Assembly: GCA_034440635.1 (NCBI GenBank) | Contig: JAOTON010000197.1 | Location: forward strand, 549,161-613,160 | DNA from: Lepas anatifera | Lineage: Eukaryota; Arthropoda; Thecostraca; Lepadidae | Direction: 5' to 3' | Length of the DNA: 64,000 nucleotides | In this document: positions 42,515 through 51,419 of the stretch, one piece after another | Position numbering within the stretch: the stretch's first letter is position 1 | Layout: each line of letters opens with the position of its first letter | Position numbers and translations under genes: made by a program | The notes under the pieces: generated by a model | The model's input: the letters and a program-made list of their open reading frames with translations, nothing else | Told to the model about the DNA's origin: nothing | Database searches by the model: none

Positions 42515-44749
42515 TTGACCTTTAATGTACGTGGCTTAAGGGATGCAACCAAAAGAAGGTCTATCTTTCGGCACATTCATACAAAATACCCCAACAGCAT
42601 TGCTGTCTTACAGGAAACCCATTCGTCAGATGAGGTAGAGTCTTGTTGGAGAAATGAACATGGAGGTGACATCATATTTTCCCATGGGATGTCCAGAAAT
42701 CAAGGCGGTATAGCCATATGCATGCCAAAAAACATAGAAATGGTAACAGAGACCTTACACCGTGCTGAAAATGGCAGAATATTGGCGGTTAATGTGAAAC
42801 AAAACAATTTTGACATGGTTATTATAGGTGTGTATGGCCCAGCTGGTCATTCAGTGCAAGAAAAGTTTAATTTTCTTCATGAGTTACGTGACACTTTAGA
42901 TAGATTTGGAACAGGAAATGAAGTTGTATTAGGGGACTTTAATATTCGCTTGGATGAGGATAGACATGAAGTTTCAGCAGAGCTTAGAGATCTATTAGAA
43001 ATTTTCCTCTTAAGAGACGCTTGGAAAGATACTCACAGTACCGGCAAGGGTTTCACCTGGCAGAGGCCTAACCATAAAAATCAATCAAGACTAGACTACA
43101 TATTCATATCAAACACTTTATTCTCGTCCAATGTACTTCACTTCAACATCGACCCTGGCATTCACAGCGATCATAGTTGCGTCACGCTAATCATGGAGTC
43201 CTGCAAGAATCAAAGAGGTCCATCCTTTTGGAAATTTAATAATTCTCTTTTGGGAAATGACGAATTTGAAAAATTGGTCAGAACCGAGATTCAAAAAAGT
43301 CTGAATAACTCCGGAGTATATGAACCTAATGTTACCTTAGGAATTAAAATCGAGATTCTCTTAAGTAACATACGTCAAATATGTATGAAATTTGGCAAAA
43401 AGATGGCTGAACAGAGAAGGAAAGACGAAGGCGAGCTCGAAAACATAATACGTAGCTTTGAGGCAGACCCAAGTATTTTGACTGGAGAACAATTAATAGA
43501 ATACAATGATAAGAAAGAAAAGCTTAACGATCTGAAATTGAAAAAGGCAAGAACAGCAATGCTCTTCTCAAAAACCCGCTGGGTAGAAGAAGGGGAACGG
43601 GCCACGAAATATTTTCTCAGAAGGGGAAAACAACTTTCTGCACAAAAAGTAATTAACGAAATTATTGAAAGGGAAAATATTATAACTGAAAATAAACTGA
43701 TACTTGAGGCCTGCGCAAACCACTTTGAAAAATTGTATACCAAAGAGAATAGATCCAACGATGCGGAAAAAATTGCATACATACAAGGAACACCTCTACC
43801 GCAGTTGTCAAATGAAGACAAGGAAAGATGTGAAGGAGACGTTGATCTAGAGGAATGTACTTTTGCATTGAGTAAAATGGCTAAGAATAAATCCCCGGGA
43901 GTAAGTGGATTCACGCCAGAATTCTTATTACATTTCTGGAATGATTTAGGGCCATCCATTGTTCAGTACATAAATGATTCGCAAAATGAGGGATTGTTCA
44001 TAACACATCGACGGGGCATAATAACGTTGATACCGAAAAAGGGAGATCAGAGATTCCTGAAAAATAAGAGACCAGTGTGCTTACTCGACGTCCTGTACAA
44101 GCTCATCGCGAAAGTTATTGCCATTAGGATCTCCTCTGTCATTGATGGTCTAATAGATAAAACCCAAACAGGATTTATTCGTGGGCGTCACATAGGAGAA
44201 AACATTCGATTAGTTCAAGACATAATTGAATACTGTAATGAAGACCAGCTTTCTGGTTTATTTTTATCTCTCGATTTCGCAAACGCGTTCGACCGCCTAG
44301 ACCATGACTACATAATACATACCCTGAGAGCATTCAATTTTGGCGAAAGCCTCATCAGCTGGGTTAACCTTCTTATCCGGGACATCCATTTAACCGTAGT
44401 GAATAACGGGTATTCATCACGATGGATCCCTGTCCAGCGCTCCACGCTACAGGGGTCATGTATAAGTTCTCTCATCTTTATCTTGGCTATCGAACTTCTT
44501 TCAGTAAGAATGAAGCTTAACAACAACATCCATGGCATTGTAATTTCAAAGCAAGAATATAAGATAAGCCTTTACGCTGATGATATTAATTTATTTATGT
44601 CAGACAAAAAATCTGCATCTGAAGCCTTTGCTGTGCTTCATGAATTTGAGCTGATTTCTGGACTAAACTTACAGAAATGCAAAATGATGTGGCTAGGGGA
44701 AACTAAAAGACAGTACGGATACAATCTACAATCTAATACCGGAAACTAA
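42515..44749 (+). CDS. L1-like ORF2, endonuclease and reverse transcriptase
   Basis: The frame is open from 42488 without ATG until well inside; the 5' edge reads KFHILTFNVRGL, the usual start of the LINE AP-endonuclease. Motifs: LQETH (catalytic Glu), LGDFNIRLDEDRH, SRLDYIFIS and HSDHSCV. A Lys/Glu-rich linker follows (about 290-420). RT motifs: KNKSPGVSGFTPEFL, ITLIPKKGD, KRPVCLLDVLYKLI, GFIRGRHIGENI, LSLDFANAFDRLDH (catalytic Asp), STLQGSCISSLIF, and SLYADDINLF (catalytic Asp pair). The RT pattern (I.LIPKKGD, RPV.LL) is of the L1/Tx1 group, distinct from the CR1-like element at 14-18 kb. The final residues NLQSNTGN are past a frameshift; the true continuation reads IPETKIKSLGV in the next frame. 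Confidence 0.88.
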   Translation: MTFNVRGLRDATKRRSIFRHIHTKYPNSIAVLQETHSSDEVESCWRNEHGGDIIFSHGMSRNQGGIAICMPKNIEMVTETLHRAENGRILAVNVKQNNFDMVIIGVYGPAGHSVQEKFNFLHELRDTLDRFGTGNEVVLGDFNIRLDEDRHEVSAELRDLLEIFLLRDAWKDTHSTGKGFTWQRPNHKNQSRLDYIFISNTLFSSNVLHFNIDPGIHSDHSCVTLIMESCKNQRGPSFWKFNNSLLGNDEFEKLVRTEIQKSLNNSGVYEPNVTLGIKIEILLSNIRQICMKFGKKMAEQRRKDEGELENIIRSFEADPSILTGEQLIEYNDKKEKLNDLKLKKARTAMLFSKTRWVEEGERATKYFLRRGKQLSAQKVINEIIERENIITENKLILEACANHFEKLYTKENRSNDAEKIAYIQGTPLPQLSNEDKERCEGDVDLEECTFALSKMAKNKSPGVSGFTPEFLLHFWNDLGPSIVQYINDSQNEGLFITHRRGIITLIPKKGDQRFLKNKRPVCLLDVLYKLIAKVIAIRISSVIDGLIDKTQTGFIRGRHIGENIRLVQDIIEYCNEDQLSGLFLSLDFANAFDRLDHDYIIHTLRAFNFGESLISWVNLLIRDIHLTVVNNGYSSRWIPVQRSTLQGSCISSLIFILAIELLSVRMKLNNNIHGIVISKQEYKISLYADDINLFMSDKKSASEAFAVLHEFELISGLNLQKCKMMWLGETKRQYGYNLQSNTGN

Positions 44750-45659
44750 GATTAAAAGTTTAGGTGTTGTATTCAGTGCTTCATCACCATGTTATAAAGA
44801 AAATGCCGAATCTGTATCCAAAGCAATTAGCACTACTTTAAATATCTGGCAGCAAAGAGATCTAACAATCAAGGGCAGAATAACGATATCCAAGGCACTT
44901 CTCATCTCCAAAATGGTTTATATTGGTAACACGGGCATGATTCCTAAAAGATACCAAACAGAAATTCAAAGCAAAATCATGAGATTTATATGGAGGGGCA
45001 GACCACCCAAACTCGCAAAAAAGGTGCTCTGCCAGCAAATAAAGAATGGGGGATTAAATGCCATAGATATAGAGAAATTCTGCCTCTCCCTCAAGCTAGC
45101 CTGGGTAGCAAAGGTGTTCAAAGAAGAACAACCCTTATGGAAAAAACTGCTTCAAGCTAGGGTAGGAAGATGCGAACTTGCTGACCTATTTAAAACATAC
45201 ATGAATCGTCAAACAATAAACTCGTTGAAAATTTCCAAATTTTACAAGGATATATTGACTGAATTTCAAAAATATACGTTTCGGCCACTTACCAACTATA
45301 AGGATGTACAAAGGGAACCGTTATGGTATAATAGCCAAGTCAAATTAGCAAACAACGACTGTTTCAAAACAATGTATCCCTCTAACATAAAGATTATAGA
45401 CGATATTCTCGATATCACTGGAAACATAATGAGTTTTGAACAGCTTCGCAGGAAATACCCTAGTCTTCAAACAAATTTTTTGACTTATCAAACACTTATA
45501 CGCGCCATACCAGATCTATGGGTTCATCTTCTGCAAACTGGAAACTACAGACCATTCTCAGAAACTGATAGGGGGGAGCCCTACAAAATAAAAATCAATG
45601 AAGAATTGAAACCGGCAAAAGACACAAAAGCAAACAGTTTTACCTGGACCAACTTCTAA
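44740..45659 (+). CDS. L1-like ORF2, thumb and downstream region
   Basis: Continues ORF2 in a second frame from IPETKIKSLGVVFSA through LNIWQQRDLTIKGRI, ISKALLISKMVYIGN, MRFIWRGRPPKLAK and LNAIDIEKFCLSLKLAWV. These are the usual post-RT segments of L1-like elements (W..R.LTLxGK..v.K.l, FIW.gk..ki, GGLn..d...f..alkl.W). The first Met at 44913 is internal. The frame ends at SFTWTNF, again by frameshift. Confidence 0.82.
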
Positions 45660-45706
45660 AACAAACACCAGCAGCACAAATATGATGGGAAGGGGAAGGG
45701 CATACT

Positions 45707-46210
45707 ATGGAATGGAGACGAATTTATGAAATACCTTATCAGTGTACAAAATCAACTAGACTGCAATCACTTCAATTTCGAATTCTTCATAGGTATATTC
45801 CGACGAAAAGGTACCTATTCGTCAGAGGGGTAACAGATTCGGAAAAATGCACGAAATGTAATCATACCGATACACTTAAACACTTTATATACTATTGCCA
45901 CGACGTAAAACGTATTTGGGAGTTCATTAAGATCAAACTTGCTAGCGTTAATAACAATATCCCTTTGCCATTAAGCCTCAGTGATGCATTATTTGGTCTA
46001 ACGAAAGGAAAACAAGCCCAGAATGTCATTATTCTCTTAGCTAAACAATACATAATCGCCTGTAAATTGGGAACAACATATACAACGCCAAACATAGAGA
46101 CATTCAAAAAAAGACTAAATGCATATATTGAAATAGAAAAAACAGCTGCGTTTCAAAACAACAAATTAGCGAAATTTCAAGAAAAATGGGATGGTTTCGA
46201 AAACGCTTAA
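45707..46210 (+). CDS. L1-like ORF2, C-terminal zinc-knuckle region
   Basis: WRRIYEIPYQCTKSTRLQSL, QFRILHRYIPTKRYLF, then CTKCNHTDTLKHFIYYC, a CX2CX7HX4C knuckle characteristic of the L1 ORF2 C-terminus, and WEFIKIKLASV. The frame stays open to the stop at 46210, followed by the 3' UTR. The knuckle contributes to RNA binding in L1 elements. Confidence 0.82.
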   Translation: MEWRRIYEIPYQCTKSTRLQSLQFRILHRYIPTKRYLFVRGVTDSEKCTKCNHTDTLKHFIYYCHDVKRIWEFIKIKLASVNNNIPLPLSLSDALFGLTKGKQAQNVIILLAKQYIIACKLGTTYTTPNIETFKKRLNAYIEIEKTAAFQNNKLAKFQEKWDGFENA

Positions 46211-46499
46211 TTTATCGTGAGCGCTGCTAGGAATAGGGATAAAACTGAGATTATGTAACTCAACCATGATCATTTGGTAACAGGATGTAACTAACTGTAT
46301 GAGTTGTGTGTTGCTTTGTCCTATGAAGTAGGATGTTTTGTGACAGGAAATACAGCTTTCATGAGTGAAAAAAAATCCCATTACATTCCTTTACCTTTCC
46401 CCACTTACTTTTAACTTACCTTTACTTAAGTAAAGGTAAGTAGAATTCTACTGCCTTGATCGATTTTCAGTTCATTTTTTCGTATTGATTGATAGATAA

Positions 46500-47410
46500 T
46501 TGTTTTTTGAATATTCGAGGCCCCTTTAGGGCCCCTTTCAATCAATGCAACGGGCATGTTCTTCAGCCAGATTTATCCTTCTGGTATGAAGGTGCTATAT
46601 ACCAATTTTGAAGAAAATCGAAGTAGTCCGCCCTATTCGCCAAAATCAAAATTTTCAAAGTGCCCTAGTGGGGCCCCTATGGGCCCCATGACTAAAATGA
46701 TGGTTGGATTATCTTTGGGAAAACGAGCCCTTTCATATGATAGGTATCATTGTATGATTTTTGTATTTATTGGTGGATAATTGGTTTTTGAAAATTCGAG
46801 GCCCCTTTAGGGCCCCTCTTAATCAATGCAACGGGCATGTTCTTCAGCCAGATTTATTCTTCTGGTATGAAGGTGCTATATACCAGTTTTGAAGAAAATC
46901 AAAGTAGTCCGCCCTATTCGCCAAAATTTTCAAAGTGCCCTAGTGGGGCCCCTATGGGCCCCATGACTAAAATGATGGTTGGATTATCTTTGGCAAAACG
47001 AGCCCTTTCATATGATAGGTATCATTGGATGATTTTTTTGTATTTATTGGTGGATAATTGGTTTTTGAAAATTCGAGGCCCCCTTAGGGCCCCTCTTAAT
47101 CAATGCAACGGGCATGTTCTTCAGCCAGATTTATCCTTCTGGTATGAAGGTGTTATATACCAATTTTGAAGAAAATCGAAGTAGTCGCCCTATTTGCCAA
47201 AATTTTCAAAAGTGCCCTAGTGGGGCCCCTATGGGCCCCATGACTAAAATGATGGTTGGATTATCTTTGGAGGATAAAGATGATGCGAAAAACATTTTTT
47301 GTTTCTTTTTGTGTCCTCTATGATCAGAAATAACTCTTTTTTTGTAATGAGTTAAGCGTGGACTGAATATGAATCTGTGCTGAACCTGTGCTGAACCTGT
47401 GCTAACTTCC
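46500..47410 (-). repeat. 276-bp tandem array with paired palindromes, copy 2
   Basis: Three units in the opposite orientation to the array at 12.2-13.7 kb, with the same two palindromes per unit (GGGGCCCCTATGGGCCCC and GGCCCCTTTAGGGCCCC). The outer leader TGTGCTGAACCTGTGCTGAA, TTCTGATCATAGAGG in complement and the TTCCGTTA end are shared by both loci, so the arrays are two insertions of one mobile unit with different unit numbers. Confidence 0.85.
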
Positions 47411-47429
47411 GTTACGACGCTATATCAAA

Positions 47430-48035
47430 AGTGCCGCAGTTCATAAGTGCAGCACGTTCATAAGTGCCGCACGATCAAAAGTGCAGCATGTTCAAAAGTG
47501 CAGCAGTTCAAAAGTGCAGCAAGGTCAAGGAAGGGATGTTCAAAACGCCCGCAGTTCATAAGTGCAGCACGATCAAAAGTGCAGCACGATCAAAAGTGCC
47601 ACTGCTCATAACTGCCGCAGTTCAAAAGTGCAGCACCATTAAGGAAGCGATGTTCAAAACGCCCGCAGTTCATAAGTGCCGCACGATCAAAAGTGCAGCA
47701 CGATCAAAAGCCCCACAGTTCAAAAGTGCAGCGCGTTCAAAACCCCCGCAGTTCATAAGTGCAGCAGACTCGATTATCAAGCACGTTCAAAACACCCACA
47801 GTTCATAAGTGCAGCACGTTAAAAAATGCAGCAAGGTAAGAGAAGCGGTGTTCAAAAGGCCAGCGGTTCATAAGTGCAGCAAGATATTTTGCGTAGAGTT
47901 CAAAACGTCCGCGGTTCATAAGTGCAGCACGTTCAAAAGTGCAGCATGTTCAAAACTGCAGCGCATTATAAAGTGCAGCACGATCAAAATTACAGCCCGT
48001 TCAAACGTGCAGCACGTTCAAATGTGAAGCCCGAT
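47430..48035 (+). repeat. 17-bp GTTCAAAAGTGCAGCAC repeat array with ~113-bp higher-order unit
   Basis: The 17-base unit GTTCAAAAGTGCAGCAC, with variants GTTCATAAGTGCAGCAC and GATCAAAAGTGCCGCAC, repeats about 30 times. A larger period is visible from AAGGTCAAGGAAGGGATGTT (47521) to ACCATTAAGGAAGCGATGTT (47634). The array abuts the 276-bp array element. The unit contains a small dyad, GTGCAGCAC. Predicted peptides are artefacts. Confidence 0.88.
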
Positions 48036-48089
48036 TAAAAGGATCAGGCCAATCATAGATTGGGCCAGAACGCAAATCATTAGAATCGG

Positions 48090-48300
48090 AGGGTAAGTCC
48101 AAAAATAAAAGCAAAGACTGTATCTTCATTTCCACCGATGTTTTTTAGTTTAAATTATCTTGCCCATACATTTCCAACGGAGAGGCAATGGCTCGTACCT
48201 GACCTACAGTCGTCTCTACAAAAAAATCCCGGATTGTCCATTGATTAGCCCTATTATTTCCAAGCCATATCAACATGTGCCCCACCGGGGTCCTCGGCAC
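48090..48300 (+). repeat. AGGTCA-rich dispersed repeat, copy 4 (partial)
   Basis: CATACATTTCCAACGGAGAG then GCAATGGCTCGTACCTGACC match the central blocks of the family at 7.3 kb. The GC-rich end is missing or too diverged. Confidence 0.5.
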
Positions 48301-49317
48301 GACGCGCCTTGCTGGGGAGATGTACATTTCGCCCTTCTTCCGTATCTTATTTCCCAGGAAAGCTAGAGAAAAATTACGGACGGCCGGCGAAAAGTGTGCT
48401 CGAAACAAAGAGAAATTATCAGAAATGTTTCATTTCAGGTCAATGTTGAAGCCAGCATAGGTCAAAGAAGGCTACCATAGGCTTACAACAGCGCCGTGTA
48501 CGTTTCCCTCTTTAGACTTTTACTCAGCAAAGCTAGAGCAAATCTTTATACATCACTGGATTCCTCTCACAGCGGAAAACCGAAAGATGTATAGTTAATA
48601 TGGCATGGCTTGGTCAAATGGGGATAACTGCCTAACAACCACCTAGGGTAGGGTCCAGGGGGTGTCGCTCGGCTTTTTAGCCTAGGCCAAAATTGAGAAC
48701 CTCAAATCTGGCATTCACCATGTTGATGACGTCAGCGATCGCCTAGTGCTGCTTAGCAACGCATTGTCGCTGGGTATTGTAGAAGACGGGGCTATCAGGA
48801 GATAGGTTGCGTGTTGGGGGTAATAATGCTGTTTTTTGTGTACGTGGGGTGATAAATCCTGGGTCTACCCCTCGTCATATGCATTTTGAAACCGTAAAAC
48901 ATTCCACGATCCGCAGTCAATTCTCATTGAATGAATGGGCGGCTCCACCTCGAGAGCAACTGCTGACGTCACAAACGTAAAAATATCTAGAAACAGGGGT
49001 TGCCATTCTTTTTAGAGCGGAGCGTTCTACCTCTACATTTAAAGGCCTTGGCAGGGTCACAGGGTGACCCGGTATGGTTATGTTGCAAGTCAATCAAATC
49101 CCCGTGACAAGATAAGCACAATGCGAGCAAGATGGAAGTTTTATCTCAATTCAGTGAGAAGTTATTGGTAACATAATCATTGTATGCTCCAGTGACCTCA
49201 CGTGACCTTTGAGAGGTTAGATGGTCAAAAACTCAACTTTATGGTCAAGATTGGAGTAATAATACACGGTTGAAGGATTTCGAAGCTGATCTCTCTAGTA
49301 TTTGCTGAACACGAGCC
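48301..49317. other. No recognised gene
   Basis: Mixed sequence lying between two parts of the 17-bp repeat array. It includes AGGTCA-like half-sites near 49190-49220 but no convincing coding region. Confidence 0.4.
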
Positions 49318-49475
49318 CATCCTATTCTTTCCGCGTTCAAAAGTACAGCACATTCAGCGCATTCAAAAGTACAACACAATCAAAATTTCAGTCCGCTCAA
49401 AAGTGCAGCGCGTTCATAAATGCACATGACCAAGAGTGCAGCAAATTCAAGACACCAACACGCTTAAAGTGCATT
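49318..49475 (+). repeat. Outlying segment of the 17-bp repeat array
   Basis: GTTCAAAAGTACAGCAC, GTGCAGCGCGTTCATAAATG and related units match the array at 47430-48035. The intervening 1.28 kb probably separates one original array, although unit divergence here is greater. Confidence 0.6.
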
Positions 49476-49498
49476 ATGTTATACAATTTCCATAGCTC

Positions 49499-49781
49499 TA
49501 TACGCAGATTCAGAGGGGGCAAAGGGCACGTGCCTCTTCCTCCAATCGACCCTCGGCGCCCCCTGAAATATTCACGGTGTCCCCCCCCTGAAAGGCCAAT
49601 GGTGCCCCTTGAATATCGCTTCCCACTCTCTCACCCCAGGATGCGAAAATCGGCTTCCACCGATAGGATTTGGCACCCACCCGATAGTTTTTCCGGCCAA
49701 AAGTGGCACCCCCTGGTCCGAATGGCGCCCCATCCCCCGGTAAGGGCCTCCCCCCGCTTGGCAATCCTGGATCCGCCTATG
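49499..49781 (-). mobile_element. GGCGGATCC-ended MITE, copy 4
   Basis: Reverse orientation: starts TACGCAGATTCAGAGGGGGC and ends GCAATCCTGGATCCGCCTAT, with TTTTTCCGGCCAAAAGTGGC and GGATGCGAAAATCGGC inside. Confidence 0.7.
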
Positions 49782-50035
49782 CACAGCTCAGTTTTTTCAA
49801 ATTGAAACTGGAATGCTATTGCCACGGAGCACGTCTCCAGCACCAGTGCTGCGTTTAGAGCCACTTTTGTAAAAACAGACGTGGTTGAGTCATCATATCT
49901 CCCTAACAGTATTTTATTAGTCCTCATGTCTATTACCTTCGTTGTATATCATACACTTCAGAAGAAGAAGGCTTGGAGTCAGCACGCCCGCTCCCACTTT
50001 CCGAAATATTTTGGAATCATACACATATGTTTCAA

Positions 50036-50269
50036 AGGCGGATGCACGAAAAGGCAGCTAAGGGGCACTTGCCCCCTTATCGATCCTCGACCCCCTCCCC
50101 TCTCCCCGAAAGGTCGATGGTGCCCCCCTGAAAGGTAGCTTCCTACTCCCCCCCGAGGACGAGTGTATCGACGTCTCCTTGATGACATTTGGGGCAAACC
50201 TGATAGGGTTTTCTGCCCCAAATCCCCCTCACCATGTGTTCCCCATTAGATATATTGGATCCGCGCATA
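50036..50269 (-). mobile_element. GGCGGATCC-ended MITE, copy 5 (diverged)
   Basis: AAAGGCGGATGCACG at the left and TTGGATCCGCGCATAG at the right, with CCCCTGAAAGGTAG and GATAGGGTTTTCTGCCCC inside. It lies directly next to copy 6 in opposite orientation, sharing the GCATAG junction. Confidence 0.6.
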
Positions 50270-50517
50270 GGCGGATCCATGATTTCCGATCGGGGGGGCA
50301 CCTTCCCGGGGGAGGGGGCACCATCCGGTCGGGGGGGCGCCACTTTGGACCGGCAAAACTTATCAGATTGGCGCAAAATTCTATCGGTGGGCGCCTATTT
50401 TTGCATCCTGGGAGGGGGGTGGGAAGTGACATCTCAGGGGCGCCGTGACCATTTTAGGGGGCCGCCGAGGATCGATCGAGGGGGCATGTGCTCCCTTGCC
50501 CCCTGGATCCGCCTATG
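50266..50517 (+). mobile_element. GGCGGATCC-ended MITE, copy 6
   Basis: CATAGGCGGATCCATG at the left and CCCCCTGGATCCGCCTATG at the right are nearly exact inverted ends. Internal blocks GGACCGGCAAAACTTATCAG and TATCGGTGGGCGCC are well preserved, so this is one of the better copies. Confidence 0.72.
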
Positions 50518-50881
50518 GGTCCGTGCTATTAATAGGAACTGATGCGGTTCGGTCGCGTACTGGAGGGGAGGTGGGCTGTTGTTTCCGCTGGACCGTCTCC
50601 GCTGGCCCCCGCGCTGGCCATGGGACCGGTAGCGTGGACACCACCACTCGGCAGGGACTCTAACGGCCGCCGGGCTGACTTCCCAGCCGGCCCATGCTTT
50701 CTGGAGGGGCCGATCGACAAACCGTCTACTGAGTTGGGTGAAGGCCACGGACTCTCGCCCCCTGGGCTGTTGGATCTGACGACTGCTCAATGCTCATGCT
50801 GGCTGCCGACCTGTATTTCTGCGTTGTGCTACTCTGGTGGTCTGCCTTGGTCGGAGCGATGAGAGTCTGGATCCCAGAAAC
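50518..50881. other. No recognised gene; GC-rich
   Basis: GC-rich unique sequence with open frames on both strands but no motif I recognise. A hydrophobic frame (MLMLAADLYFCVVLLWWSAL) near 50790-50850 is the only striking feature and is probably chance. Confidence 0.3.
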
Positions 50882-50887
50882 CCATAT

Positions 50888-51093
50888 TTTTATTATAAAT
50901 TTTGTCCAAGTTATTCCACGTTCGGTTATTGGAGTCTGGTGCTCACTAAAGTCATTAGCGGAGTAGTCACGGAGACCCCGACCCCACCATACGAACGAGC
51001 AACTCCCACAATGAAGACCCAATTTAGAAGCCAAAATTGAACGTCCAACAAAGCACAAAGACGCTCGCCCCGCTCAGGTCACAATCTCACCAG
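50888..51093 (-). mobile_element. tRNA-SINE copy, 3' part (split by hAT composite)
   Basis: Matches the SINE body at 8997-9205: AAATTTTGTCCAAGTT, GGAGACCCCGACCCCACCA, CGAGCAACTCCCACAATGAAG, CGCTCAGGTCACAATCTCAC. Its other half is at 54666-54829. CATAT at 50883-50887 and 54831-54835 looks like the SINE's own short target duplication. Confidence 0.8.
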
Positions 51094-51419
51094 CAGAGAT
51101 GGCCTACGCTTCGGTATGAAATCATTTTTCCGTAGCTGTAGCTCTGGAAATGAAGAGTAACGTAGTTGGGCGAATTCTGTAGCGCACTACGCCAAAGTTT
51201 AGCGTATCGTAACGTACTACGAAAAAGTTACGTCATATATGTATAAGTACGAGCACTTTCTCGTGATCTGGATCGCAGTACTGAGGATTCTTGGTAACGA
51301 TTTGCTTTAATTTGAAATTTGAAATTGAATGATAGTATTTGAAAAAGTAACGACTAAACCATTACTTTAAAATTACAAACTTCAATTTCACGAGAAGTGC
51401 TTCAAAATGCTGGGGGATT

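Larger units (their letters stand above)
42488..46377 (+). mobile_element. L1/Tx1-like non-LTR retrotransposon (ORF2 and 3' end)
   Basis: Endonuclease, reverse transcriptase and C-terminal zinc knuckle follow in order across three frames, then a ~165-base 3' UTR ending in a short A run (46370-46377). ORF1 is not visible, so the copy is 5'-truncated or ORF1 is unrecognisable. I could not identify a target duplication. Two frameshifts (about 44711-44740 and 45655-45690) make it inactive as read. Confidence 0.85.

Noticed and set aside
31973..46385. Shared 15-mer AATCCCATTACATTC at 31973 and after the L1-like A tail at 46376, as a possible L1 target duplication
   Set aside because: The sites are 14 kb apart with other elements between, and the sequence is not found at the 5' edge of the L1-like element.
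47430..48035. CRISPR-like array
   Set aside because: The 17-bp units are contiguous variants with no unique spacers, in a clearly animal, transposon-filled sequence.
50542..50862. 106-codon frame beside a SINE
   Set aside because: Overlapping frames are open on both strands due to GC content; no motif recognised.
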